Source: an uncultured bacterium
Lineage (GTDB): Bacteria > Verrucomicrobiota > Lentisphaeria > Victivallales > UBA1829
DNA: 64,000 bases
Direction of reading: 5' to 3'
Assembly: GCA_949292215.1 (NCBI GenBank)
Contig: CASEYW010000102.1
Span: 25,507-89,506, forward strand
The translations under genes were made by a program, and so were the position numbers. Below are positions 17,207 to 25,668 of this stretch, one piece after another. A model generated the notes under the pieces. It searched no databases. It was not told the origin of the DNA and was given only the letters and a program-made list of their open reading frames with translations. The stretch's first letter is position 1. The number at the start of each line of letters is the position of its first letter.

Positions 17207-17260
17207 AACGCTTGAGAATGATTATGCTGGAAAGAGTTTTGAGTCATCAGGGAGAACGCG

Positions 17261-18094
17261 ATGCATGACATGGCTACAATCAGGCGGCAAATAGCTGAAC
17301 CGCCGCTTATTGCAGAGAAAGATCAATACCTGATCAAGTTTGCCATTACGGATGCCGAAATCGAAGACGCCTTCAAATTGCGTTATAATGTTTTCAATGT
17401 CGAACAGGGCAAAGGGCTGAGTACGTCAAAGAACGGAATCGACAAGGATAAATTCGATGATTCCTGTCTTCATTTGATCGTGGTCCGGAAAGACACGGGA
17501 AGAGTTGTCGGCACCTATCGGATTCACTTCGGTTCCATCGCGGCACACTCCATGCTCGGATTCTATTCGGAGCAGGAATACAGCATTGAAGGTCTTGCGC
17601 CGCTGGCTTCCGCCAGTATCGAAGTCGGCAGGTCCTGTGTTGCGCAGGACTCCCGGAACGGATCGGTGATGGCGCTCCTCTGGAGCGGGATCTCTGAACT
17701 GATTTACCGAAGCAAACAGAGATATCTTCTCGGCTGTGTCAGTCTGGAAGTGACGGAACCGGTCGCAGGATGGGCTCTGTATGAATATTTCAAACGCACC
17801 AACTGCTTTGCTCAGAATATCCGCGCATTTCCGAGAAAAGGCTACGAACTGCCGCGTCCTCCGGAATCGGAAATTCTGGAGGCGGCAACGGATAAAAAAC
17901 GGATTCACGCCATGATTCCTCCGCTCTTCAAGGGATACCTGCGTCTGGGAGCGAAAATCTGCGGAGAACCGGCCTTCGATTACGAATTCGGCTCCATCGA
18001 TTTCTTCATCATCCTGGATGTGGAACAGGTTCCTCAGAGATACATGAAACATTTCAGCGTCGAACCGGGAAAAAACAACGAACGGAAATGCTGA
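17261..18094 (+). CDS. olsB: Ornithine N-acyltransferase-like protein (OlsB, GNAT fold)
   Basis: A 277-residue member of the OlsB/autoinducer-synthase-like acyltransferases. Visible features are FKLRYNVFNVEQGKG, DSCLHLIVV, GRVVGTYRIHF, SIEVGRSCV and ELIYRSKQRYLLGCVSLE. OlsB transfers a 3-hydroxyacyl chain from ACP to the alpha-amino group of ornithine, giving lyso-ornithine lipid. The next gene encodes a PlsC-like acyltransferase and overlaps it by 7 nt, which is the olsBA arrangement. The ATG at 17261 follows GGGAGAACGCG. The acyl-acceptor amino acid could differ (for example glutamine or lysine lipids). Confidence 0.78.
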   Translation: MHDMATIRRQIAEPPLIAEKDQYLIKFAITDAEIEDAFKLRYNVFNVEQGKGLSTSKNGIDKDKFDDSCLHLIVVRKDTGRVVGTYRIHFGSIAAHSMLGFYSEQEYSIEGLAPLASASIEVGRSCVAQDSRNGSVMALLWSGISELIYRSKQRYLLGCVSLEVTEPVAGWALYEYFKRTNCFAQNIRAFPRKGYELPRPPESEILEAATDKKRIHAMIPPLFKGYLRLGAKICGEPAFDYEFGSIDFFIILDVEQVPQRYMKHFSVEPGKNNERKC

Positions 18095-18858
18095 CCTTCT
18101 TCAGAAAACTTTACCGGATCGCCTGCCTTCTCGGCTGGTTCCTGTTCATGGCGACAGGAGCGATTCTGCGCAAACTGGGAAAAAATCCGGAGGAAACCAT
18201 CCGGCAGGCCTCGCTTGACACCGGACGATGGGCCCGCGGAATTCTGAATATTCTGAATATCCGCCTCACTGTGCATGGGACAATGCCGCAAACCCAGGGA
18301 GTTCTGATCGTATCGAACCATCTGGGATATCTGGACATCATTGTCCACGCCTCGCTGATGGGAGTCCGGTTTGCACCGAAAAAAGAGATCCGTTCGTGGC
18401 CGTTCCTCGGATGGTACGTCGGGCTCTCCTGCCCGGTCTGGATCGACCGGAAATCCCCGGCAAAGTCCAAAGAGACTCTGGAGGAGTTTGAAAAAACGCT
18501 GCGGATCGGCGTTCCGCTGATCGTTTACCCCGAAGGAACAAGCACGGATGGACTTCATGGACTCCGTCCATTCAAATCGACCCCTTTCGAAGCGGCAATC
18601 AAAGACAACCGTCCGCTGATGCCGATCATCACGGTCTACACCGTTCCCGAAGGGGCAATGAATCCGGCATGGTTCGGCGATCAGGAGCTTCTGCCGCATG
18701 TATGGGAGCTTCTCGGAATCCGGCAGATCAAGGCTGATGTTTATATTTCACAACCGATTCTCCCGGAAGGCTTCGACCGGAAAATCCTGGCGGAAAAAAC
18801 CCGCGATGTGATGCTGGCATCCTATCGGGAACATACAGGAATCACGGAGGAATCATGA
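18088..18858 (+). CDS. olsA: PlsC-like 1-acyl acyltransferase (OlsA-like)
   Basis: A 256-residue membrane-associated acyltransferase. An N-terminal hydrophobic segment (about residues 8-27) is followed by the catalytic NHx4D motif at His78-Asp83 in SNHLGYLDI and the substrate motif YPEGTSTDG (147-155). It would esterify lyso-ornithine lipid at the 3-hydroxyl to form ornithine lipid. A general lysophosphatidate acyltransferase role is the alternative, but coupling to olsB favours the aminolipid function. The stop overlaps the next start by ATGA. Confidence 0.82.
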   Translation: MLTFFRKLYRIACLLGWFLFMATGAILRKLGKNPEETIRQASLDTGRWARGILNILNIRLTVHGTMPQTQGVLIVSNHLGYLDIIVHASLMGVRFAPKKEIRSWPFLGWYVGLSCPVWIDRKSPAKSKETLEEFEKTLRIGVPLIVYPEGTSTDGLHGLRPFKSTPFEAAIKDNRPLMPIITVYTVPEGAMNPAWFGDQELLPHVWELLGIRQIKADVYISQPILPEGFDRKILAEKTRDVMLASYREHTGITEES

Positions 18859-19601
18859 ATCGGGAACTCCTTTGCGAACTGGCGGCAACAGCAAATATCT
18901 TCTTTTTCCGCAAATTCGACGCAGAGGAGGCGGAACCTACCGCAGTCCTCTTTCCCGTGATCGGAATCATCACAGGATTCTTCTTCACGCTGACGGCATG
19001 GACGTTTACGGTTCTGTTCGGTCATCTGACCGCAGCGCTTCTCGCCGCAATCCTCTTTCCTCTGCTCTACGAACTGGCTACGGACTGGAACGGACTGAAA
19101 AATCTGACCTCCTATCTCGCAATGAGAGCAGACAACCTTCCCGCCGCCCATGCTCTGACGAAAAAGCTGGAACCGGAACAAAAACTCACCCCCATCTTTC
19201 TTCTTGTTTCGCTCTATCTGCTGAGAATGCTGGCGTTCGGAATGATCGCCGGTCACGCGCCGGCAGTCTTTCTTTTCGTTTTCACCGGAGCGTACCAGAT
19301 CCGTTCGGAGCTTGCGGCGTATGCCTCCGAAGAGGAAGAGCCATTGCTGGAAATTCCGGAAGAAAAACGGTTTCTTCCGCGCATCATCACTGCCGCGGCA
19401 TTTCTGCTGACGGCATTTCTCTCATTCAGTCTGAAGGCAATTGCCGCAGGAATTTTGTCGGCGGTCGTACTTCTGCTGATCCTCCGGCTCCAGGAGCGCA
19501 GCATTCAAACGCATACCGGGCGCATCGGGCTGCGGCAGCTCCACATTTACGGATCTTCCGCGGAACTCGTTCTGCTCTTCACTGGAATAATTGTCTCATA
19601 A
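18855..19601 (+). CDS. CobS-like polytopic membrane protein with a lost catalytic motif
   Basis: A 248-residue protein with about six membrane spans. Its overall pattern (a hydrophobic FFP-like segment LFPVIGIITGFFFTLTAW, a middle loop and a C-terminal GSSAELVLLF) resembles cobalamin synthase CobS. At the position of the CobS DGxADTADG metal motif it has only DWNGLKNLTSY. It is translationally coupled to olsBA, so a membrane-lipid or envelope role is more likely than cobamide assembly. No other cobalamin gene is nearby. The family assignment is tentative. Confidence 0.55.
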   Translation: MNRELLCELAATANIFFFRKFDAEEAEPTAVLFPVIGIITGFFFTLTAWTFTVLFGHLTAALLAAILFPLLYELATDWNGLKNLTSYLAMRADNLPAAHALTKKLEPEQKLTPIFLLVSLYLLRMLAFGMIAGHAPAVFLFVFTGAYQIRSELAAYASEEEEPLLEIPEEKRFLPRIITAAAFLLTAFLSFSLKAIAAGILSAVVLLLILRLQERSIQTHTGRIGLRQLHIYGSSAELVLLFTGIIVS

Positions 19602-19616
19602 ATTACGCGCGGGTTC

Positions 19617-19645
19617 TTGTAAAATGATCCATCCGGAAGTATTAT
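19617..19645 (+). promoter_or_regulatory. Candidate promoter of the ABC/TPR/mutL operon
   Basis: TTGTAA (19617-19622), a 17-nt spacer and TATTAT (19640-19645) precede the start at 19674 by 28 nt. Confidence 0.5.
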
Positions 19646-19673
19646 TCGATACTACAATCAGGAGATGAGCGTT

Positions 19674-20027
19674 ATGCCGAAAGAACAGATATCCAAGCGC
19701 AGCATCGTTCTATTTTATATTGTTCTGGTGATTCTGCTTGCTGCCGGCATTTTTGCGACGGTTCGCAACTCCTATCGCATCCATTCCAACCTTCATCAAC
19801 AGAGAATCAACGCACTGAAGGCCCCCTTCCCCAGAAACGAAGCGGAGAAACGAATCGCCGAAGAACTGCACCTTCCTTCCGGGGAAATGACACCGGAACA
19901 GAAACAGCTGCTCAAGACCAGAGTGGATGAGGAAATGCGGAACTATCAACGGAAAAATGCGGAGGAACTGGAAAAACTCCGAACGAAGAAATTCCTGTTC
20001 CTCTGGAACTATCCCGTCCAGGAATGA
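19674..20027 (+). CDS. Small single-pass membrane protein of unknown function
   Basis: 117 residues. A membrane span at about residues 10-28 (SIVLFYIVLVILLAAGIFA) is followed by a mostly helical, charged, probably extracytoplasmic region rich in Lys, Glu and Arg. ATG at 19674 has AGGAG (19660-19664) at 9 nt; the ATG at 19665 is directly adjacent to it and less likely. It is 4 nt upstream of the ABC ATPase gene and so in its operon. It is not a recognised ABC permease; no further function is supported. Confidence 0.65.
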   Translation: MPKEQISKRSIVLFYIVLVILLAAGIFATVRNSYRIHSNLHQQRINALKAPFPRNEAEKRIAEELHLPSGEMTPEQKQLLKTRVDEEMRNYQRKNAEELEKLRTKKFLFLWNYPVQE

Positions 20028-20031
20028 CATT

Positions 20032-21042
20032 ATGAAAAATGTACTCGAAGTCAAAAACCTCACAATCGAATTCAAATCCGACGGGATCTGGCTGCCGGCA
20101 GTGACAGATGTCTCTTTTCACCTGAAAAAGGGCGAGATTCTCGCTCTGGTCGGGGAAAGCGGATGCGGCAAAAGCGTCTCCTGCATGTCGCTGGCCCGGC
20201 TGCTGCCCTCGCCCCCGGCGCGGATTGCACGCGGCGAAGTCCTGCTGACAAAACGCGACGGTTCGCGCGTGGATACCCTGCTGCTTCCGCCTGGACAGCT
20301 GAGAAAAATCCGCGGAGGGGAAATCGCATACATCTTTCAGGAGCCGTCGGTTTCCTTGAACCCGGTATTCCGAGTCGGCGCACAGATTGCGGAAGCGATT
20401 GAACTGCACAGACCCGATGTCACAAATGTCGATGCGGAAGTGGTGAATCTGCTGAAACAGGTCGGCATCCCGGGGCCGGAGGACCGGGCGAAACGATATC
20501 CGCATGAGATGTCCGGAGGAATGCTCCAGCGGGTCATGATCGCGATGGCCCTTGCAAGCAATCCGTCGATTCTCATTGCGGATGAGCCGACTACCGCTCT
20601 TGATGTCACCATTCAGGCGCAGATTCTGGACCTGCTGGCAGATCTGCGGAAACAGTGCGGCATGTCGATTATTCTGGTCACGCACAATCTTGGAATTGTC
20701 TCTGAAATGGCGGACCGCGTCTGCGTGATGTACGCGGGACGCATCGTGGAAACGGCTCCGGTGCGGGAAGTGATTGATCATCCGCTTCATCCGTACACCT
20801 CTTCCCTGCTGAAAGCGGTGCCGTCACTGGGCAGGAAAACGGGGACTCTTTCCACCATCCCCGGCTCCGTCCCGACTCCGGCAAATTTTCCGAAGGGATG
20901 CCGTTTCTGCGACCGCTGCGCTCTGAAACAGCAATTTTCCTCCGCCGATCAGAACGAGTGTGAAAACATCGTGCCTCCCCTCCGGGAAATGACACCGGGA
21001 CACTTCTGCGCCTGTCACAGGCTGAAAAGGAAAGACGCATGA
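20032..21042 (+). CDS. Oligopeptide-type ABC transporter ATP-binding protein (DppD/OppD-like), apparently orphan
   Basis: A 336-residue ATPase. Walker A is GESGCGKS at 41-48, the Q-loop FQEPS begins near 102, the signature SGGMLQ is at 161-166, Walker B ILIADE at 180-185 and the H-loop ILVTHNLG follows. The C-terminal extension with CRFCDRC matches the Cys-rich tail of the Dpp/Opp family that precedes an oligopeptide-transporter motif. Such ATPases normally pair with a second ATPase, two permeases and a binding protein; none is visible here. The neighbours are a small membrane protein, a TPR protein and MutL. It may serve a transporter encoded elsewhere. Confidence 0.9.
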   Translation: MKNVLEVKNLTIEFKSDGIWLPAVTDVSFHLKKGEILALVGESGCGKSVSCMSLARLLPSPPARIARGEVLLTKRDGSRVDTLLLPPGQLRKIRGGEIAYIFQEPSVSLNPVFRVGAQIAEAIELHRPDVTNVDAEVVNLLKQVGIPGPEDRAKRYPHEMSGGMLQRVMIAMALASNPSILIADEPTTALDVTIQAQILDLLADLRKQCGMSIILVTHNLGIVSEMADRVCVMYAGRIVETAPVREVIDHPLHPYTSSLLKAVPSLGRKTGTLSTIPGSVPTPANFPKGCRFCDRCALKQQFSSADQNECENIVPPLREMTPGHFCACHRLKRKDA

Positions 21043-21764
21043 AACAGTTTTTGAAATCAAGTTTTTCCAATCCGCTTGCACCATTCATCCTGATTTTCGC
21101 GCTGATTATTCTGACGACCCTGATCGTCTCCAATATCAAAAACTCCATGGAAACGGAAGCGGCAAAGGAAACGGAATTCGCGGCGAACCACAGTCTTCTT
21201 CTGGACTCCACTTCCTCCGCCGGCCTCCCGCCGGAAACGGAACCGAAGGACAATTCCAAACCGGATGTCCAGTTTCTCACGGCCGCGGCTCTCGCCGACT
21301 GGTCCAAAGGCAATTTCGATGCCGCAGAAGATAAATTCCGCACCATTCTGGTCTTCAATCCCAACAATCCCGTGGCGCTCTCCCATCTGGGAGCCCTTCT
21401 GCATCATCGAGGAGACTACAAAAATGCGGAGCTGATGTTCCGTCGGCAAACCCTCTTTTTCCCGAGCGATCCCAATGCACACATGAATCTTGGGACGGTT
21501 CTTGCCAAACAGAATAAATTCAGCGAAGCAATCCGAGTTTCCAAACGCAGCCTGGAACTGGATCCATCCAATTCCGCAACCGCTCTGAACCTGGCAAAAA
21601 TCCACTCCATGGCGAACAATAAACAAACCGCCATGGACTACTTCAAGCGCGCAGCAAACATCATGGGGCCCGGAATCGTGGAAGCGTCATGGGATCCCGC
21701 TTTTGACAACATCAGAAACACCGCTGAGTTTAAAAGAATTGTCAAAGAAGCGGGAGAAAACTGA
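21039..21764 (+). CDS. Membrane-anchored TPR-repeat protein
   Basis: 241 residues. An N-terminal membrane span (about residues 14-31, PFILIFALIILTTLIVSN) anchors a short linker and then about three to four tetratricopeptide repeats between residues 80 and 215, e.g. ALADWSKGNFDAAEDKFRTI, LGALLHHRGDYKNAELMF and LGTVLAKQNKFSEAIRVSKR. TPR arrays mediate protein-protein contacts; the partner is unknown. The ATG overlaps the ABC gene stop (ATGA), and the stop shares one base with the mutL ATG. Confidence 0.85.
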   Translation: MKQFLKSSFSNPLAPFILIFALIILTTLIVSNIKNSMETEAAKETEFAANHSLLLDSTSSAGLPPETEPKDNSKPDVQFLTAAALADWSKGNFDAAEDKFRTILVFNPNNPVALSHLGALLHHRGDYKNAELMFRRQTLFFPSDPNAHMNLGTVLAKQNKFSEAIRVSKRSLELDPSNSATALNLAKIHSMANNKQTAMDYFKRAANIMGPGIVEASWDPAFDNIRNTAEFKRIVKEAGEN

Positions 21765-23710
21765 TGAGCATCATCAAAGTCCTGCCGGACCATGTCAGCA
21801 ACAAGATTGCCGCGGGAGAGGTTATCGAACGCCCGGCGTCGGTCGTGAAAGAGCTTGTGGAAAACGCCCTCGACGCCCATGCAAAACGCATTTCCATACG
21901 GATTGAGCGGGCTGGACAACGCCTGATTTCCGTCTCCGATGACGGCGACGGCATGGACCACGACGATGCCATCCTCTGTTTCGAAGCCCATGCCACCAGC
22001 AAAATAACCACCGAAGAAGATATCCTGCATATCCGCTCCTTCGGGTTCCGGGGAGAGGCCATGCCAAGCATCGCTTCGGTCTCCAGAATGACTGTCCGGA
22101 CGCGGAAACGCGGTTCTCAGGAAGGAATTCAAGTCACTGTTCTCGGGGGCATTATGCAGGACACCCTTCCGGTCGGCTGCGCACCGGGAACGGAAACCAC
22201 GGTACGGGATCTCTTCTTCAATATCCCCGCACGGAAAAAATTTCTGAAATCGAATTCCACCGAAGAGCGGCACATCACGGAGATCGTCTCACTGATCTCT
22301 CTGGCGCATCCGGATGTTGCCTTCGAACTCTCCATGGACAACCGCACAATCATTTCCAGCGGAACCGGGGAGGATCTCATGCCGCGCATCCGTGACATCT
22401 ACGGACGCGACCTCGCCGACGCCATGGTTCCGGTCGAACACGAAACCGAACGCATCCGCATTCGGGGCTTTATCACAAAGCGGGGAGTCACCCGGCCGAC
22501 AAGACAGGATCAAAGAATTTTTGTCAATGACCGTCCTGTCGAATCCCTCCCGATTTACCGGGGCATTAAAGAGGGTTGCGGCCCCATGCTCGACAAGGGA
22601 CGCTACCATCCCGCGGTCCTGTTTCTCTATCTGGATCCGGCGCTTGTGGACATCAATGTGCATCCGGCAAAACGGGAAGTCCGTTTCCGCAATGAATTCG
22701 AACTTGCCATGACGGTCCGGGATGCCGTTGCCGAAGCGCTCTCCGAAGCCGCACGCAGCGACAATACCTTTCTCATCCGGCCGTTCGGACAACCTGTACA
22801 AACCGTCCTTCCCCGGGAGGAATCGGAACCGGAAGAGTCCCACCCTCCGGAGATTCCGCTCCCGGACCGGAAAAACACGATCTCCGTTCCGTCCTCTCCG
22901 TCCACGGATTTCCGAACACAGCCGTTTTCTCCGCAGCCTGCCGCGCCACGCACCAGTTTTGACCGGATTCTGCTTGCAGCGAAAGTCGACTACCGGCCGA
23001 TCGGCGTTCTTCAAGTCCGAACGGTTCCCGATCTCTTCCGTGAACAGGAAGACTCCGCATCGACGATCCGGGAAACACTCCGGGATTCCGTGAATCCGGC
23101 AGATTCTGCACAATCCATTCCGCCTCCCCGCAGTTTTCCCGAACGCGGAGAGTTGAAGGTCCTCGGATTTTTCGAAAATGCCTACATCATCGCAACAATG
23201 AAAGACAGTATCGTCCTGATTGATCAGCATGCTGCTCATGAACGCGTTCTTTATGAAAAACTGTTGAAAAAAAGCAGCGGCACACTCTCACAGAAACTGC
23301 TCATTCCCATTTCTCTGGACCTCTCCCGTGCAGAGTGCCGGTTCATCGAAAAGAATCATGAAATTTTCGAATCGCTGGGATTCGAGGTGGACACGTTCGG
23401 AGAAAACACAGTCAAACTGAATGCAATTCCGGCAGCCATGCGCCAGGACAACGCCGGAGGTGTGTTCCAGGACATTCTCGCAAGGATCACGGAGGATGGG
23501 ACGTTCTCCGGACGAACCGATGCACCAAAACTGGCACAGGCGGCTTGCAAAGCGGCGGTCAAGGCACATGACAAACTGAATATGGAAGAGTGCACCGCTC
23601 TGCTGGATCAGATGGCACAATGCGATCTGCCCTTCTGCTGTCCGCACGGCAGACCGACCATCATCAACCTTTCCCGGAACGAAATCGAGCGACGGTTCGG
23701 CAGAAGATAA
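21764..23710 (+). CDS. mutL: DNA mismatch repair protein MutL with endonuclease motif
   Basis: A 648-residue protein. The N-terminal GHKL ATPase has ELVENALDA (Glu30 as catalytic base), DDGDGM and GFRGEAMPSIASV. The C-terminal dimerisation domain carries DQHAAHERVLYE from Asp487, the DQHA(x)2E(x)4E metal motif of MutL proteins that nick DNA, as in hosts without MutH, plus ACKAAVKAHDKL and CPHGRPT. A long Pro/Ser-rich linker (about 335-450) joins the halves. It ends the operon that begins at 19674 and would work with MutS and the clamp. Confidence 0.95.
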   Translation: MSIIKVLPDHVSNKIAAGEVIERPASVVKELVENALDAHAKRISIRIERAGQRLISVSDDGDGMDHDDAILCFEAHATSKITTEEDILHIRSFGFRGEAMPSIASVSRMTVRTRKRGSQEGIQVTVLGGIMQDTLPVGCAPGTETTVRDLFFNIPARKKFLKSNSTEERHITEIVSLISLAHPDVAFELSMDNRTIISSGTGEDLMPRIRDIYGRDLADAMVPVEHETERIRIRGFITKRGVTRPTRQDQRIFVNDRPVESLPIYRGIKEGCGPMLDKGRYHPAVLFLYLDPALVDINVHPAKREVRFRNEFELAMTVRDAVAEALSEAARSDNTFLIRPFGQPVQTVLPREESEPEESHPPEIPLPDRKNTISVPSSPSTDFRTQPFSPQPAAPRTSFDRILLAAKVDYRPIGVLQVRTVPDLFREQEDSASTIRETLRDSVNPADSAQSIPPPRSFPERGELKVLGFFENAYIIATMKDSIVLIDQHAAHERVLYEKLLKKSSGTLSQKLLIPISLDLSRAECRFIEKNHEIFESLGFEVDTFGENTVKLNAIPAAMRQDNAGGVFQDILARITEDGTFSGRTDAPKLAQAACKAAVKAHDKLNMEECTALLDQMAQCDLPFCCPHGRPTIINLSRNEIERRFGRR

Positions 23711-23778
23711 ATCCAGCCGGATTCCCCCCACAGAAAACGTCAAAAACTTAAATTTTGCCATTTTTTTTGGTTTCCCTA

Positions 23779-23821
23779 TTGACAAAAACAATGTTTTGTT
23801 CTATAATTAGTTTAACGTTAA
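23779..23821 (+). promoter_or_regulatory. Consensus promoter with a LacI-type palindrome (module B)
   Basis: TTGACA (23779-23784), a 17-nt spacer and TATAAT (23802-23807) match the sigma-70 consensus fully. TTAACGTTAA (23812-23821), a perfect 10-bp palindrome with a central CG, covers the predicted transcription start. That centre is typical of LacI-family operators. It probably mediates autoregulation of the regulator and its downstream glycosidases. Confidence 0.8.
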
Positions 23822-23848
23822 GGCAAATTAAAAAACACAGGTTTGTTT

Positions 23849-24883
23849 ATGGTAAAGCAGCGGATCAGTCTCAAAGATGTGGCGCAGAGAGTCGGGGTCT
23901 CGATGGTGACAGTTTCCGCCGCGGTGAACGGCAATGGACGTGTCGGCAGGGAGCTGGCGGAAAAAATACGGAAAGTCGCCCATGAAATGGGGTATCGTCC
24001 AAACGCCGCTGCGCAGATCCTGAAGAATTCGCCGAAAGACCTCGGACTGCTGATCCTCGAAAAAACAGAATTGATCCGATCGAATGCCAGCATTCAAGAC
24101 GCAATGATCCAATTCATGAAGCTGAGCCGGGAAAAATTCCGGCGCTGCCAGATGGAATGGTTCGATTCGCACAAATATCCGGATGAACTGCCGCATATGC
24201 TCACCGATGGATTAATTGGCGGAGTCATCTGTTACGGCCATGCAGAGAATGCGCTTGCGGATTTTCTTGAAACATCCTCTACCATTCCGATCGTCCGCCT
24301 GGATGAACCAGGAGCCTACACCATTAATTCCGACATGATGGAAGGGGTCAGAAGAACCGTTCACTATCTGGCGGAATCCGGTCATCGCCGGATTGGAATG
24401 ATCAACGGCAAACGTTTTCATGTATTTCAGCAGGCAAAAGCGGGATTCGAAACAGCTTTGAAAGAACGGAATCTTGATCTGTCCAACATCTGTTACAGGG
24501 AAAATCAGCCGTTCGACAATTACCCGGGAGAAATTTATGAACTGGCGGATTATGTTCTCTCCTTCGGGGAAAAACGCCCCACGGCACTGCTGATCGACTG
24601 CGCTCCGATTACAAAAGCCTTGATCTATGTCTTTCAAGAGAAAGGAATCAAGGTCCCGGAAGACCTCAGCATCGTCTGTTTCGGCAATATTGACTGGGAA
24701 GCGAAAAACTTCATTCCCCCAATTTCCGGACTGGAATATTCTTATTACAAAATCATTTCCGCGGCAATGGATATGCTTCTGGATCTCATGAATCACAACG
24801 AACCGCCGATGAAAAAAATCTCCATCGTCCCGGAACTGACCATTCGGAATTCCGTAAAAAAATTAAAATATACCACAGAATAA
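23849..24883 (+). CDS. LacI family transcriptional regulator (module B)
   Basis: 344 residues. The helix-turn-helix is [20 protein letters not shown] and the hinge helix [14 protein letters not shown]. The sensor domain contains [20 protein letters not shown] and [13 protein letters not shown], typical of the family. ATG at 23849 follows a weak AGG; an upstream TTG is possible but less likely. It is 13 nt upstream of a pseudopilin gene and two large glycosidases, so it probably governs them through the palindrome at 23812. Confidence 0.92.
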   Translation: MVKQRISLKDVAQRVGVSMVTVSAAVNGNGRVGRELAEKIRKVAHEMGYRPNAAAQILKNSPKDLGLLILEKTELIRSNASIQDAMIQFMKLSREKFRRCQMEWFDSHKYPDELPHMLTDGLIGGVICYGHAENALADFLETSSTIPIVRLDEPGAYTINSDMMEGVRRTVHYLAESGHRRIGMINGKRFHVFQQAKAGFETALKERNLDLSNICYRENQPFDNYPGEIYELADYVLSFGEKRPTALLIDCAPITKALIYVFQEKGIKVPEDLSIVCFGNIDWEAKNFIPPISGLEYSYYKIISAAMDMLLDLMNHNEPPMKKISIVPELTIRNSVKKLKYTTE

Positions 24884-24896
24884 GAAGGAGAATCCC

Positions 24897-25619
24897 ATGA
24901 AACAGAATCAAACAAATCTCTTATCCGCCGTATCAAACTCGCTGCGGAATACGCAATGGAAAGGACGGGAATATTTCACATTGATAGAACTTCTTGTTGT
25001 GATAGCAATTATTGCGATTCTTGCATCCATTCTTCTGCCCGCATTGAACAGCGCAAGGGAATCCGCACGGAAAATCGAATGTATCAACAATATGCGCCAA
25101 CTGAACCAGTGTGTCATGCAATACGGGATGGAGCATGAAGATATCATCATGCTTTCCATTACACCGGATTCCTCGATGGTAAAATGGCAGCATGTGCTCA
25201 AAATCCTCGGATATTTCAAAGGTTTTCCATACAATCCGGAACCGACGGTCGGGGATAAAACCTATTCGCCTAAAATCATCACCTGCCCGTCATGGGATAA
25301 AGACTCCTGGAGCTATGGAGGTGTAACAGGAAAATATGGAAGAGTGGATTACTACTTCTTTTACGCTTTGAATGAACATCTTGCCCCGGTATCCGGCACA
25401 CCCAATAAAATTACAAAGTATAAAACACCGAGCAGGACTATGATTATGACCGAGGTGGACGGACCCTATTGCTGTATCGCCACATGGGCAATGGACAGAG
25501 CCAGATATCGGCATTCGCTTGCCACCAATGCCGTCATGCTCGACGGTCATGCCGAAACACGGAAATATCCCCTGCCACCCAACGCCAGCCCGAAGTTTTT
25601 CTGGACAGGAAGTTATTGA
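24897..25619 (+). CDS. Pseudopilin-like protein with H-x9-DG C-terminus (module B)
   Basis: 240 residues. A 26-residue leader ending KGREY is followed by [16 protein letters not shown] with Glu at +5. The residue before Phe is Tyr instead of Gly. The C-terminal motif [16 protein letters not shown] is a complete H-x9-DG motif, common in PVC pseudopilin-like proteins. The globular part has Cys and aromatic residues. ATG at 24897 after AAGGAG. It lies between a LacI regulator and two exported glycosidases. A role in surface presentation or substrate capture is inferred from context, not shown. Confidence 0.87.
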   Translation: MKQNQTNLLSAVSNSLRNTQWKGREYFTLIELLVVIAIIAILASILLPALNSARESARKIECINNMRQLNQCVMQYGMEHEDIIMLSITPDSSMVKWQHVLKILGYFKGFPYNPEPTVGDKTYSPKIITCPSWDKDSWSYGGVTGKYGRVDYYFFYALNEHLAPVSGTPNKITKYKTPSRTMIMTEVDGPYCCIATWAMDRARYRHSLATNAVMLDGHAETRKYPLPPNASPKFFWTGSY

Positions 25620-25668
25620 AACGGGTTACTGTACAACCATGCAAAGATAAGAAAATCAAGGAACTGCA

